Notes: generated by a model not told the origin, from the letters alone. 64,000 nucleotides of DNA from an uncultured Eggerthellaceae bacterium (GCA_910588945.1 CAJUSF010000041.1:1-64000); one strand, 5' to 3'. Numbered from the stretch's first letter, positions 24,545-34,681 are shown. Numbers and translations: made by a program.

Positions 24545-25969
24545 CAAGCGCTCCATTTTCTCCTCAAATGGCTCGTCATCCTCTTCGGCATCAGGGATTC
24601 CCACATAACGCCCCGGAGTAAGAATGTAGTCCTGCGCCGCAACGTCTTCTTTAGACACCGCAGCAGTAAATCCCTTGACCTCTTCGAGCTCTCCAGCGCG
24701 AAAATCATCAAAAGCTTTCGCAACCTTCTCGATGTCTTCATCGGTAAACTCGCGAAGACGCCGCGTAACCATCGTGCCCATCTCACGAGCGTCAACAAAA
24801 AGGATCTTTCCTGGTTGTTGCTTTTCCTTATTAATAATCCATAAGCACACAGGAATTCCGGTGTTATAAAAAAGCTTATCGGGCATTGCCACAATGCCTT
24901 CAACCAGATCTTCCTCAATTATCCTCTTGCGTATCTCTCCTTCTCCACCAGTCTGAGAAGATAAAGATCCATTAGCCAGCACCATTCCCAAACGGCCGGA
25001 GTCATTCAAGTGCCAAATCATATGCTGCAGCCATGCGAAATTCGCATTTCCTTTAGGCGGAATGCCAAAACTCCAACGCTGGTCTTCTTGAAGCTTATCG
25101 GCACCCCAATCGCTCATATTGAAAGGTGGATTTGCCAAAATGAAAGCAAACTTTTCGTGCTTATGCTGATCATTGAAAAAAGTGTCGGCATAGGTTCCAA
25201 GATCTGCCTCGATTCCTCGAATGCCAAGGTTCATCTTTGCAAGCTTCCAAGTATTTGGGTTGGACTCTTGACCGTAAATGGTTATATCGTGTATAGCATT
25301 ACCGCCATGATGGCTAACGAATTCTGCAGATTGAACAAACATGCCTCCAGAACCGCAGCACGGATCGTATACCTTACCTTTGAAAGGCTGAATGATTGCC
25401 ACCAGTGTTTTAACAACACAAGAAGGGGTATAGAACTCTCCAGCATTCTTTCCTTCTAAAGATGCGAATTGAGAAAGACAGTACTCATAAGTTCTTCCAA
25501 GTATGTCCTTTTCATCTTCACCACTTGCGAGTTCGATATTGGTAAATAAATCTACAACTTCACCTAGGCGTCTCTTGTCTAGCTCAGGTCGCGAAAAATT
25601 CTTAGGAAGCACATCTTTAAGACTTTCATTTTCGCGCTCAATTTCTCGCATCGCATTATCGATGACCTTTCCTATCTCAGGATCATGTGCCTGCTTTGCG
25701 ATAGCTTCCCATCTCGCATCCGGCGGAACGAAAAAGATATTCTCAGCTTGGTAAAAATCCCTATCCTCCTCATCGCCAAAGCCCTCTGCTTTAAGCTCCT
25801 GATATTTATCATTAAATGAATCTGATAAGTATTTTAAGAAGATCAATCCTAAAACTACATTCTTATAATCTGCAGCATCAAGATTTCCTCTAAGAACACA
25901 AGCAGCATCCCAGATTTGTTTTTCAAATCCTAAATCGGCAGAATTGGTTTTTGTTCTATCTTTTGCCAT
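24455..25969 (-). CDS. hsdM: Type I restriction-modification DNA methyltransferase subunit
   Basis: 504 residues from the ATG at 25969 with GGAGAAAC upstream (8 bp after hsdR). It has an N-terminal helical HsdM_N domain, the S-adenosylmethionine-binding motif DPCCGSGGMF near residue 206 and the N6-adenine methyltransferase motif NPPF near residue 280. It pairs with HsdS to methylate the host's own sites. The C-terminal helix (LEEQ-type coiled coil ending GFGF) is the segment duplicated downstream. Confidence 0.95.
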   Translation of the reverse strand: MAKDRTKTNSADLGFEKQIWDAACVLRGNLDAADYKNVVLGLIFLKYLSDSFNDKYQELKAEGFGDEEDRDFYQAENIFFVPPDARWEAIAKQAHDPEIGKVIDNAMREIERENESLKDVLPKNFSRPELDKRRLGEVVDLFTNIELASGEDEKDILGRTYEYCLSQFASLEGKNAGEFYTPSCVVKTLVAIIQPFKGKVYDPCCGSGGMFVQSAEFVSHHGGNAIHDITIYGQESNPNTWKLAKMNLGIRGIEADLGTYADTFFNDQHKHEKFAFILANPPFNMSDWGADKLQEDQRWSFGIPPKGNANFAWLQHMIWHLNDSGRLGMVLANGSLSSQTGGEGEIRKRIIEEDLVEGIVAMPDKLFYNTGIPVCLWIINKEKQQPGKILFVDAREMGTMVTRRLREFTDEDIEKVAKAFDDFRAGELEEVKGFTAAVSKEDVAAQDYILTPGRYVGIPDAEEDDEPFEEKMERLTGELGKLFEESNQLQEQIRKNMEAIGFGF

Positions 25970-25977
25970 AGTTTCTC

Positions 25978-28900
25978 CTAAGCGGCTTCGTCTGCCCACA
26001 TTTCGCATTGCTTCATGACGGTTTCAAGAGCCTCTTTTCGCCCCTCAGGTGGATAATCATAGAGCCTCAAAAGCTTTTTTATCTCAACTTTCATTGCAGC
26101 TCTAGCGCTCTTCTTTTTCTGCCAATCCACTGTACGCATCTCCCGCATCTTTGAAGTTAAAGCCTGCGTGATCTTGATAAGCTCCTCATTTTTATTCTCA
26201 TAATAATCTGCGATAGCTCTAGGTTCAGTTAATGCTTCATAAAATGCATATTCCTCATCATTCAACCCTAGCTCTTTTGCTTTCTCATTGTCAGCAAACA
26301 TCTCCTTTGCCATCTTGATCATTTCTTCAAATACCTCTGTATTCGTAAGTTGACCATTTAGATAGCTATTCACAATGCCTTGCATAAGCTCAGAATATTT
26401 CTTAGCCTGCACTACGCTTTTCTTGTTGTAAACCTTAATCTGCTCACTTAGAAGCTTTTTGAGCATTTCGTAGGCTAAATTGCGCTCCTTCATGGAAGAC
26501 AAATTCGCTAAGAATTTCTGGTCGAATAGAGATATGCTTTCATCCTCAACTTTGAATAGATTAAGAACACCTTTTGAATGAACAATATTTTGTTCAAGCA
26601 AACTATTTATCGTTTCATTTACCTGCTTTAGTGTCATGCTCTTCTTATGCTCTGGATTACCATCGCTAAATCCCTGCTCGGTAAGCTGAAGAATTAATTC
26701 ACGCACCACTTGGAAGTATCCAACTTCCGCACGCTCTTCATTTGCCACTCTACTTTTAGCTAAACCATACGCCTTGAGCATCATCTGTGCTTGCTGTATA
26801 AAATTGCGCGAAAGCTCTTTATCCGTTGATCCTAAGATGAAATTCACTCCGTCTGTTATGAGTTCGCTTCGCCGCATAGCGGAATCAGTTTTCATAAACT
26901 CTTCGTACTCAAAGCCAAACATCATGTCGCGACAAACCGCAAGCTTTTCATAAAACTTAGGAAGCGCTGTTGCTCCGATATCCATATCGCCGTAATTCTT
27001 TTGATCGCGCTTTGTGTAGTCTTTCATTGCGCGTTTCAAGGCATTGGCGATGCCTATATAGTCAACAACTAGACCACCTTCTTTGCCTTTATAAACACGA
27101 TTCACGCGCGCTATGGCTTGCATCAAGTTATAGCCCCGCAAAGGCTTATAAATATACATCGTAGCAAGCGAAGGCACATCAAACCCAGTCAGCCACATAT
27201 CGACTACGATTACGATCTTCAAAGGATCACAATCGTCTTTGAAGCGTTTAGCTTTCTCCTTTATCGCGGCCTTATTACCCACGATATCAAACCATTCTTC
27301 AGGATCGCTGTTACCATGAGTCATAACAACAGCAAGCTTGTCTTCGTCTCTCCACTCGGGTCTGAGCTCAAGTAGTTTGTAATAAATTTTCATTGCAGCT
27401 TGACGAGAATATGCAACTATCATCGCCTTACCAGTAAGCTCGTTTGCTCGGTTCATTTCATAGTGATCAACGATATCTTCGCATAAAGAGTCTATAACTT
27501 CCGGAGCACTCAAAACTGCATCCATGTTCGCAAGCTCTCTTTTACTTGCATTGATAGTTTCAATGTTAGCTTGCTCGGCCAACTCCTCATATTTATCGTC
27601 GATATCTTTAAGGATGTTCTCATCAAGATTAAGAGCAACCACTCTGCTTTCATAGAAAACAGGGCGCGTTGCATTGTCCTCTACAGCTTGAGTCATGTCA
27701 TAAACATCGATGTAGTCTCCGAATATCTCTTTAGTTGATCGATCCTCCATGGATATAGGAGTGCCTGTAAACCCAATGAACGTCGCATTTGGAAGCGCCC
27801 TTCTTATAAGCAATGCCGTTCCAATATGCTTTTGACCGGCCTTGTCATACCTTTCCTCAAAACCGTATTGCCCACGATGAGCCTCATCGACCATTACAAC
27901 AATATTCGTTCTGTCTGACAGAGAGTCTTGGCCCTCCATAAATTTCTGCATTGTGGTGAAAATAATGCCGTTTGCTTTTCTGGAAGAGATTTGATGCGCC
28001 AGATCTTGCCTACTTTGCGCTTGAACCGGGGTTTGTCGTAAAAAGTCTTTACAATCCGCAAACTGTTCGAAAAGCTGCGAGTCGAGATCATTGCGGTCAG
28101 TGATAACGACAAGTGTGGGGCTATCTAGTTTTTGATCCAGCAGATGGGCAAGAAAAACCATCGAGAGGGATTTTCCTGAGCCCTGAGTGTGCCAGAATAC
28201 GCCGCCCTTTTTATCACCATCAATTGCTCGCTCTACGCTGGTCAAAGCTTTTTTAACTGCAAAATACTGATGATAACCAGCAAGTATTTTAATGTCTTCC
28301 ACTTGGTCAGATGCGTAAAGAATAAAATTCTTTACTATGTCAATCAGTCTGTCCTTTGGAAACATTCCCTCTAATGGTGTTTTCCAATCAGCAATTTGAG
28401 TGCTTTCATAACTACCATCAACGCTTTTCCATTCTTGAAAGCGCGACTCATTCGACGTAATAGTTCCGACTTTTGTTTTAAGCATATCGCTTATCACACA
28501 AAAAGCGTTATACACAAACAAAGTAGGTATTTGCTTCTTATAGTTTTGAAGCTGCTGATAAGCGTCTTCATTGTCAGCCTCTATACGCGCCGGAGACTTT
28601 AATTCAAAAATCACTAGTGGTAATCCATTGATGAAAACAATCACATCAGGTCTCTTGTTTGTTCCCCGCTCTATGTATGTCCATTGATTAACCGCAAAAA
28701 AACTATTGCGATCTGGATTCTCGCAATCAATCAGCTTCACCAATTCGGTTCGATCATTTTTGCCATCGAAAAATCTCACCTCAACACCATTTTGAAGCAT
28801 ATCCATGAATACTTTGTTCTTGGATACTAAGGTTGCACCTTCTATATTTTTCAATTGCTCAATAGCAATATCTATTGCCTCGCCTGGAAGCGATGAGTTG

Positions 28901-29091
28901 ATCGACTTTAAAGAATCCTGTATGACACCTGGCAAAAAAGCATCATCAAATCTTTCGCTTGTTCTGCTGATGTCAGGACCATATCGATACTCATAACCTA
29001 GCTCATCATGTAAATACTCTATAATGCTTTTTTCATACTCATCTTCTGTAAAAAAGGCTCCGTGTGTAACTGCATATTCGTATGAACCCAT
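25978..29091 (-). CDS. hsdR: Type I restriction endonuclease, translocase subunit
   Basis: About 1037 residues from ATG 29091 (MGSYEYAVTHGAFF); the frame stays open 28 codons further upstream and a weak AGAAAG lies before this start. The N-terminal nuclease domain has VIFELKSPA near residue 165. The SF2 translocase has Walker A TQGSGKSLSM near 307, VDEAHRGQYG near 404, GFTGTP, and the later motif QAIARVNRVYKG. A helical C-terminal domain for binding the methylase follows. It is the first gene of the hsdRM-rhuM-hsdS operon. Confidence 0.93.
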   Translation of the reverse strand: MGSYEYAVTHGAFFTEDEYEKSIIEYLHDELGYEYRYGPDISRTSERFDDAFLPGVIQDSLKSINSSLPGEAIDIAIEQLKNIEGATLVSKNKVFMDMLQNGVEVRFFDGKNDRTELVKLIDCENPDRNSFFAVNQWTYIERGTNKRPDVIVFINGLPLVIFELKSPARIEADNEDAYQQLQNYKKQIPTLFVYNAFCVISDMLKTKVGTITSNESRFQEWKSVDGSYESTQIADWKTPLEGMFPKDRLIDIVKNFILYASDQVEDIKILAGYHQYFAVKKALTSVERAIDGDKKGGVFWHTQGSGKSLSMVFLAHLLDQKLDSPTLVVITDRNDLDSQLFEQFADCKDFLRQTPVQAQSRQDLAHQISSRKANGIIFTTMQKFMEGQDSLSDRTNIVVMVDEAHRGQYGFEERYDKAGQKHIGTALLIRRALPNATFIGFTGTPISMEDRSTKEIFGDYIDVYDMTQAVEDNATRPVFYESRVVALNLDENILKDIDDKYEELAEQANIETINASKRELANMDAVLSAPEVIDSLCEDIVDHYEMNRANELTGKAMIVAYSRQAAMKIYYKLLELRPEWRDEDKLAVVMTHGNSDPEEWFDIVGNKAAIKEKAKRFKDDCDPLKIVIVVDMWLTGFDVPSLATMYIYKPLRGYNLMQAIARVNRVYKGKEGGLVVDYIGIANALKRAMKDYTKRDQKNYGDMDIGATALPKFYEKLAVCRDMMFGFEYEEFMKTDSAMRRSELITDGVNFILGSTDKELSRNFIQQAQMMLKAYGLAKSRVANEERAEVGYFQVVRELILQLTEQGFSDGNPEHKKSMTLKQVNETINSLLEQNIVHSKGVLNLFKVEDESISLFDQKFLANLSSMKERNLAYEMLKKLLSEQIKVYNKKSVVQAKKYSELMQGIVNSYLNGQLTNTEVFEEMIKMAKEMFADNEKAKELGLNDEEYAFYEALTEPRAIADYYENKNEELIKITQALTSKMREMRTVDWQKKKSARAAMKVEIKKLLRLYDYPPEGRKEALETVMKQCEMWADEAA

Positions 29092-29835
29092 GATTTTGCT
29101 TTCTGTTGAACCAAATACATTCGAGCTTTTTACATTGTACTTTAGTGCTGCAAACGAGTGAAAGTTGGCGACCAAAATCTGACACTAGCTTAAATTGCGT
29201 GATGCACTCTGTTGACATAAAAATTTGTATTCACGCAGCCAAACCACCCTCCGCACACCAGAAGCGCCCTCTCGCACAAACAAGCACTTCCACATTTCCT
29301 TCGCGAGAAGCACTAACGTTATATGAGCCAGACACACACCAAAACATCTATCACACACAAAACCTCGAACAAAAACTAGAGGATTTGTGGAGAAGAAGAT
29401 CCCTACTGCCAACCGAGCTCACCCTACCGCATAATGAACCCTTCGCTTTTTGCAGATGCCTTCCGACGATGCGTCGAGCCACTTATCGCATCATCGAAAT
29501 TGCACAACTCCTAGGGTATAGACTTATTACCCGCCACAATATATGGGTTAGTGCCCAAAAAGCAGAAAAGTGCAAGAACGCGTAAAAGTTGTGAGCACTG
29601 CAAGGATCGCAAAACGCAAAACTACGAGTAACGCAAGAACCGCAAACCTGCAGGATTCGCAAAAGGCGAAAGCTGCAAAACCACAGAAGTTGCAGGAACG
29701 ATTAAAAGCGCTAAAAACACTGGAACCGCCAAAACGCTGAAGCCGCTGAAAACGCAGCAGCCAAAAAGACCGCAAGAACCACAAAGCAGCAAAACCAATG
29801 CCCGTCCGCAAACGCGCCATAATCGAAAGGCAAAG
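29092..29835. other. Non-coding boundary stretch with a degenerate A/GC-rich repeat
   Basis: No convincing gene lies between hsdR and the transporter at 29836. From about 29560 to 29800 the plus strand is made of imperfect copies of GCAAGAACCGCAAAA-like words, with almost no T on that strand. It can be read as a short Lys/Ala-rich frame that ends at a TGA and then continues in another frame, so it could be a decayed gene for a basic, histone-tail-like protein. It is also where the defence island meets the chromosome-like genes. Confidence 0.45.
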
Positions 29836-30801
29836 ATGCAAGACTTCATAAAACGAGTGCCGATTCCTACATCCGGTCTCGCACTTGGACTCGCCGCTCT
29901 CGGCAACCTCCTACAGCCGAGCGCAGACGAGATCCGCATTGTCTGCGGCCTGCTCGCCACAGCTCTCATCGCCCTTGTATCCATCAAATCACTGCTTTAC
30001 CCCCACATGCTTCGCGAAGATATGCAAAACCCCGTGCTCGCAAGCGTATCAGCTACATTCATGATGACGCTCATGCAGCTCTCCTGCTACATCGCCCCCA
30101 CCTCGCAGATTTTAGGCGCGATTCTGTGGCTTTTGGCGGTATCAGCACATCTCACCCTCATGATCTGCTTCTCGATTCGCTTCTCCCGCAACTTCAAACT
30201 CGACCAAGTATTCCCGACATACTTCATCTGCTATGTCGGAATCATCGTTGCCTCTGTCACGTCTCCGCAATTCGGATTCGAACCGTTTGCTTATGCGCTT
30301 TTCTGGTTCGGATTCGCCTGCTTCATCCCGCTTTTCATCCTCATCACCATACGCTACGCCAAACACCCTGCCCCTGAAGCTACACGCCCGCTCTTCTGCA
30401 TCTATTCCGCTCCCGCAAGCCTGTCGATCGTAGGCTACCTTGCAGTTGAGCCCACCCCGAATCTGCTCTTTGTCGCATGCCTTCTTATTGCAGCACAGAT
30501 CCTTTTCATCATCGTGCTCGCAAGGCTACCGAAGCTCCTTGCGCTCGACTTCTACCCGAGTTTCGCCGCGATGACGTTCCCATTCGTGATCACCGCCACC
30601 GCACTCACATGCTCGATCGATCTTTTCCGCAGCGCGAACATCACGCTGTCACCCATCATCGAGCAGATCTCAGCGCTTGAGATCATTTTTGCGAGCATAA
30701 TGGTCGTCTTCGTCTTTGCCAAATACATGCAGTTTTTCTTCGCACCCGTAGCTCGCAAAGTTACCGAAAAGATCGTTATCGAAGCAGAACCTGCCGAGTA
30801 A
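29836..30801 (+). CDS. TDT-family transporter (TehA/malate-type)
   Basis: 321 residues with about ten membrane segments and no large soluble part. The start IKRVPIPTSGLALGLAALGN with the later YFICYVGIIVAS segment is typical of the tellurite-resistance/dicarboxylate transporter family, which includes TehA and fungal malate permeases and SLAC1 anion channels. The likely substrate is a monovalent or dicarboxylic anion. AAAGG precedes the ATG. It lies alone, with 178 bp before the next gene. Confidence 0.85.
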   Translation: MQDFIKRVPIPTSGLALGLAALGNLLQPSADEIRIVCGLLATALIALVSIKSLLYPHMLREDMQNPVLASVSATFMMTLMQLSCYIAPTSQILGAILWLLAVSAHLTLMICFSIRFSRNFKLDQVFPTYFICYVGIIVASVTSPQFGFEPFAYALFWFGFACFIPLFILITIRYAKHPAPEATRPLFCIYSAPASLSIVGYLAVEPTPNLLFVACLLIAAQILFIIVLARLPKLLALDFYPSFAAMTFPFVITATALTCSIDLFRSANITLSPIIEQISALEIIFASIMVVFVFAKYMQFFFAPVARKVTEKIVIEAEPAE

Positions 30802-30979
30802 AACTACGCTAACCCCACTCACTATCAAGTACCTGTCACCTAGCTTCTGCAAATAGACCAGCCAACCCAATCTCCTTAAAAGAGACTTTCTGTCGCTTAT
30901 TTCATATTGGCGTGAATCAATGTATGATGGTTCAAAAACAGCAAAAGAAAACGACATACAAACCAAATCAAGAGGAACC

Positions 30980-32824
30980 ATGACAACAAGCAACTCTCAA
31001 ACCCAATCGCCTTCCGTGCCGAGCCGAACCGGCATCGCTAAGCGCACGCTTCACTACTATTGGCTCATAACGAAGCAAAAGCTTGGGTTTTTCATCCTAG
31101 GAATCGTCGCCACTATCGGTTTCGTGGGCCTTCTCACCTACGCCAACACCTATGTCATGGGCCTTATCGTTGACAAGGTCCAATCCACAGCGGCACCCGA
31201 CGGCACGAGTCTCATCACCTCCGATGGTGTATGGAATGAGTTCGGAGGATTCATCATTGCGCTAATCCTAATCAATCTCATCGGACAGCTATGCTCGAAG
31301 CTGCAGGACTACGCAATCTTCAAGCTAGAGATCAATGGCAACTACAATCTTGCGCGCTTATGTTTCGATACACTGTCGAACCAATCGATGACATTTCACA
31401 CAAACCGATTCGGCGGCTCACTCGTCTCACAGACGACCAAATTCCTCACCTCATATTCGCTTCTCGTCGAGAACTTCTTAATGTCGCTTCTGCCAACGCT
31501 TATCGCTATCGTCTGCACTATCACCATACTGGCACCGGCTGTACCCGAATACGTCGGCATCTTATTCTGCCTACTCATCCTCTATGTGTGCGTGGCCTAC
31601 TTCATGTACAAGAAAATCCTGCCACTCGCATCGAAGGCAGCAGGCAAATCCAACAAACTCTCAGGCGTGCTCTCCGACGCTGTCACCAACATCATGGCAG
31701 TGAAGACCTACGGGCGCGAAGATCACGAACGCAAGCTCTTCGAACAGGCCGACCGCGAAACCGCCGATGCGGAATCCGTGAACATGCGCGCAACGTTGAA
31801 ACGCGGTGCACTCACATCAAGCATTATCGTCATCATCATGAGCGTCGTTGCTATATTCACAGCCGGCGGAAACGCGTGGTTTGGCATCAGCGCTGGAATG
31901 CTTGTCATGATGTTCACCTACACATACAACCTGACAATGCGCTTCAATATGATTAACTCCATGCTGCAACGCTTCAACAAGATATTTGGCGATGCAGCTG
32001 ATATGACGCGCGTTCTCGACGAGCCCACCCTAGTAGCTGACGACCCGAATGCAACCGCACTTGAGATCACCGACGGCGAAATCGACATCAAAGACCTCGG
32101 GTTCTCATACGATGATGCCGGAAGTGGACACGAAACGAAAGTTTTTGAGGACCTGAACCTTCACATCCCAACAGGTCAACGAATCGGACTTGTCGGACGA
32201 TCTGGATCGGGCAAAACCACGCTCACAAAGCTTTTGCTTCGCCTATCAGACGTACAGAAAGGTCACATCTTAGTGGACGGACAAGACATCTCCACCCACA
32301 CACAGCAAAGCCTTCGTCGCCAGATAGCCTATGTTCCACAAGAAGCACTGCTGTTTCATCGCAGCATCGCTGAAAACATTGCATATGGAAAACCTGATGC
32401 GACCGAAGAGGAAATCCGCGAAGCCGCACGTCTTGCCAACGCGCTCGAGTTTATCGAAGAGCTTCCCAACCAATTTGACACGCTTGTGGGTGAGCGCGGC
32501 ATCAAGCTCTCCGGCGGACAGCGCCAACGCATCGCAATTGCGCGTGCCATTCTTGCGGATGCGCCGATTCTTATTCTTGATGAAGCCACAAGCGCACTTG
32601 ATTCGGATAGCGAAGCACTTGTCCAAGACGCGCTAAAAAACCTCATGCGTGGGCGTACTTCCATTGTTGTGGCGCACCGTCTTTCCACCGTGGCCTCGCT
32701 TGATCGCATCGTTGTGTTGCAAGATGGCGAGATCGTCGAAGATGGCACACACGAGGCGCTCATCGATGCAGGCGGGGTTTATTCACATCTATGGAATCGT
32801 CAAACCGGTGCGTTTTTGGAGTAG
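30980..32824 (+). CDS. ABC exporter with fused membrane and ATPase domains
   Basis: 614 residues from the ATG at 30980 (AGAGGAACC upstream). Residues 30-335 form a six-helix type IV exporter domain; the rest is a nucleotide-binding domain with Walker A GRSGSGKTTL near 407, signature LSGGQRQR near 510 and Walker B ILILDEATSALD near 530. Half-transporters of this kind act as dimers. No partner gene is adjacent, so it is probably a homodimer exporting a lipid, peptide or drug; the substrate is unknown. Confidence 0.9.
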   Translation: MTTSNSQTQSPSVPSRTGIAKRTLHYYWLITKQKLGFFILGIVATIGFVGLLTYANTYVMGLIVDKVQSTAAPDGTSLITSDGVWNEFGGFIIALILINLIGQLCSKLQDYAIFKLEINGNYNLARLCFDTLSNQSMTFHTNRFGGSLVSQTTKFLTSYSLLVENFLMSLLPTLIAIVCTITILAPAVPEYVGILFCLLILYVCVAYFMYKKILPLASKAAGKSNKLSGVLSDAVTNIMAVKTYGREDHERKLFEQADRETADAESVNMRATLKRGALTSSIIVIIMSVVAIFTAGGNAWFGISAGMLVMMFTYTYNLTMRFNMINSMLQRFNKIFGDAADMTRVLDEPTLVADDPNATALEITDGEIDIKDLGFSYDDAGSGHETKVFEDLNLHIPTGQRIGLVGRSGSGKTTLTKLLLRLSDVQKGHILVDGQDISTHTQQSLRRQIAYVPQEALLFHRSIAENIAYGKPDATEEEIREAARLANALEFIEELPNQFDTLVGERGIKLSGGQRQRIAIARAILADAPILILDEATSALDSDSEALVQDALKNLMRGRTSIVVAHRLSTVASLDRIVVLQDGEIVEDGTHEALIDAGGVYSHLWNRQTGAFLE

Positions 32825-32859
32825 AAGCGGCGCAAACGCGTATCCTTACAGCAGCTAGC

Positions 32860-34311
32860 CTACGAGCGAACCTTGTCCCTCATAACCCAGCTGATGGCGA
32901 CATACATCACAATCGTCATCGGTGTCACGAGCACAAACGGAACTTCAAGAATACCTGTAGCATACAGCACGCTCCCACAAAGCGTCACCGTTAGAAGCGT
33001 GATGATGCCCCTCCAATTAACGCTCTCCTCTTCGCCCCCGATCTCGATATCGCGAGCGCCGATTCCCATTTTTCCGCGCACAAGGTAATAATCAGTGATC
33101 AGAAGTACACACCATGACGATGTGAGGATGGATCCGTAGCTCATAAACGCATTTACCTGATCGAGGATATTGCCGAATATGAACACAAGACCGATCAAGT
33201 TTGCCACGATGACCGCAACCGTCCAAGAGATGCTCTTACCCGTAAGCGAGTTAACCAGATTCGATACCGCATTGGCCCCGCCTATCGAGTTCGAGGTTTC
33301 TACCTTCATCTGTGATAGACATATGATGGCAAGCCCGATTCCACCTGCCGCTAAAACCAAAGACACGCCGGGATTCGTTACCGCAGCATTGGCCGCTAAG
33401 GCCGCATCCATCCCTTGCGCAGAAAAATACTCGACCGACTTATCAAAACCGTAATAGACAATGAGCGCACCAAAGATATACGTGACGATCGCAAAGATGC
33501 TTCCTGTAAGCGATATAGGAACCAAATCGCGCTCCTTACGGGCAAAGCGCGTGAAGTCGGCGGCAAAAAGCGCAAGCAGACCGCTTGTCATGATGGCGTA
33601 GTTCACAGAATATGCAAACCCCTCGACAGGCTCCACACCGGGGATCATGATGCCATGCGTGGCCGCTTCGAGAAGTTGCCCGTCTGCCGCGATCAGATAG
33701 ACCACATAACCCATCACGCAGAACAGTGCCACAACAAAAACTGCGTTCATACGAGCGATGATCTTTGTTCCGAAAAGCGCCATCACCACCCACACGCACG
33801 ATATGCCTATAAACAAAGCCCAGCGTACGACCTCGCCTTCCCATCCAAAAGCGAACAGGATCGCATTTCCAAGCTGAACCGTGCCCACGGCGAGCACACC
33901 GACCAAAACAAAGATCCAGATCAGAGATCCGGCCGCAGAGCCCTTGCGACCAAAGATGTAGTAACGGGAGACAACATTGTTTGGCAGACCTTCGCGAAAG
34001 CAGATCTTGCCGACAAAGTAGGTCAGAACAAAAGAAAGAGCGAACGTGATCGCAACCGTCACGCCGCCCATTTGACATCCCGCATAAAATGCGACGATAC
34101 CGCCGCCCATAAGCTTTGAAAGAGAGGACACAACACCTGATAGGATTGCAGCGATGTCGGGCCAAGCAAGTCTATCTTTCTCGGGCACCCTATCAAAAAG
34201 CGACACTTTGTTGGTGACCGAGGCTCCACCAGACGGGGCCCGTCCGTTCGCAGGCGCTTTCACCTCTGTAGAAGCCTTACCTAATCCTTTGCGCTCATTT
34301 TGATTTGCCAT
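32860..34311 (-). CDS. NCS1-family permease (cytosine/purine/allantoin type)
   Basis: About 483 residues, about 12 membrane segments, with the typical start DRLAWPDIAAILSGVVSSLS and a gly-rich first helix. The family imports nucleobases and related compounds with Na+ or H+. The ATG at 34311 is preceded by GGGGGAG, and an alternative ATG at 34338 has AGGAGG too close. A long structured leader lies upstream, suggesting RNA-level control. It runs convergent to the ABC exporter. Confidence 0.85.
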   Translation of the reverse strand: MANQNERKGLGKASTEVKAPANGRAPSGGASVTNKVSLFDRVPEKDRLAWPDIAAILSGVVSSLSKLMGGGIVAFYAGCQMGGVTVAITFALSFVLTYFVGKICFREGLPNNVVSRYYIFGRKGSAAGSLIWIFVLVGVLAVGTVQLGNAILFAFGWEGEVVRWALFIGISCVWVVMALFGTKIIARMNAVFVVALFCVMGYVVYLIAADGQLLEAATHGIMIPGVEPVEGFAYSVNYAIMTSGLLALFAADFTRFARKERDLVPISLTGSIFAIVTYIFGALIVYYGFDKSVEYFSAQGMDAALAANAAVTNPGVSLVLAAGGIGLAIICLSQMKVETSNSIGGANAVSNLVNSLTGKSISWTVAVIVANLIGLVFIFGNILDQVNAFMSYGSILTSSWCVLLITDYYLVRGKMGIGARDIEIGGEEESVNWRGIITLLTVTLCGSVLYATGILEVPFVLVTPMTIVMYVAISWVMRDKVRS

Positions 34312-34340
34312 TTCTCCCCCGTTACTCCTTATTGCCATTC

Positions 34341-34450
34341 CTCCTGAAGACCTTTCACCATTTCAAAAGCAAAAAGGTTTATCTGCTTTAAAAGGGGTTT
34401 CCTAGGGGGTGTGGAAACGAGAAAGAAGGATGACGAAAGATCTTCAGGAG
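34341..34450 (-). promoter_or_regulatory. Long inverted repeat in the permease leader
   Basis: Arms CTCCTGAAGACCTTTC (34341-34356) and GAAAGATCTTCAGGAG (34435-34450) pair over 16 bp with one mismatch (a G-U pair in the minus-strand transcript). In that transcript the 3' arm contains AGGAGG just before the first ATG at 34338. A further hairpin GTTTCC/GGAAAC lies inside. The structure could hide the ribosome site and act as a translational switch for the permease. Confidence 0.55.
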
Positions 34451-34535
34451 AAGTGCAGGAATAACATTCGAATAACGGGCTTGAATGAGGGTCTATGCAT
34501 AAGATCCTGATCCAAGTCGTTCGCAGAGATAGTGA

Positions 34536-34636
34536 GCGGTGCCTCCGACGGTTCAGATTTGCCCGAAAAACCGACGACGTGTACTTCGTTACACGAGAAG
34601 GTTTAGCAGGGTGAAGATGAACCGCCGGGGTGCCGC
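34536..34636. ncRNA. Large imperfect hairpin of about 100 nt, candidate structured RNA
   Basis: Ends GCGGTGCC and GGTGCCGC approach each other, then CGGTTCA pairs with TGAACCG, AAACC with GGTTT and CCC with GGG. The apex is a perfect CGTGTA/TACACG hairpin (34578-34595). The conserved-looking internal bulges suggest a structured RNA rather than a simple terminator. If transcribed on the minus strand it would be in the 5' leader of the permease gene. I cannot assign a known riboswitch class. Confidence 0.5.
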
Positions 34637-34650
34637 GCAACGTCATATCA

Positions 34651-34678
34651 TTCCGATGCCCGTTTTAGGGCATCGGAA
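34651..34678. terminator. Strong 11 bp hairpin after the ferredoxin gene
   Basis: TTCCGATGCCC (34651-34661) and GGGCATCGGAA (34668-34678) form a perfect stem with a 6 nt loop, 3 bp past the stop codon of the 4Fe-4S subunit. There is no long T run on the minus strand, so it may be a processing or stability hairpin, or a weak terminator. Confidence 0.5.
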
Positions 34679-34681
34679 CCT

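Noticed and set aside
29106..29585. 159-codon plus-strand open frame at the start of the island boundary
   Set aside because: Its first part is antisense to the hsdR start and the rest shows no family, no convincing start and no neighbours in the same direction.
29560..29800. Considered as a CRISPR array or minisatellite with fixed unit
   Set aside because: No constant repeat length or spacer is present; words vary continuously.
34536..34636. Considered as a Moco, TPP or THF riboswitch
   Set aside because: The conserved sequences of those classes that I know are not recognisable; only a general structured-RNA call is supported.
34329..34646. 105-codon minus-strand open frame upstream of the permease
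   Set aside because: It runs through the strongly structured leader and lacks a ribosome site; the pairing evidence favours regulatory RNA.
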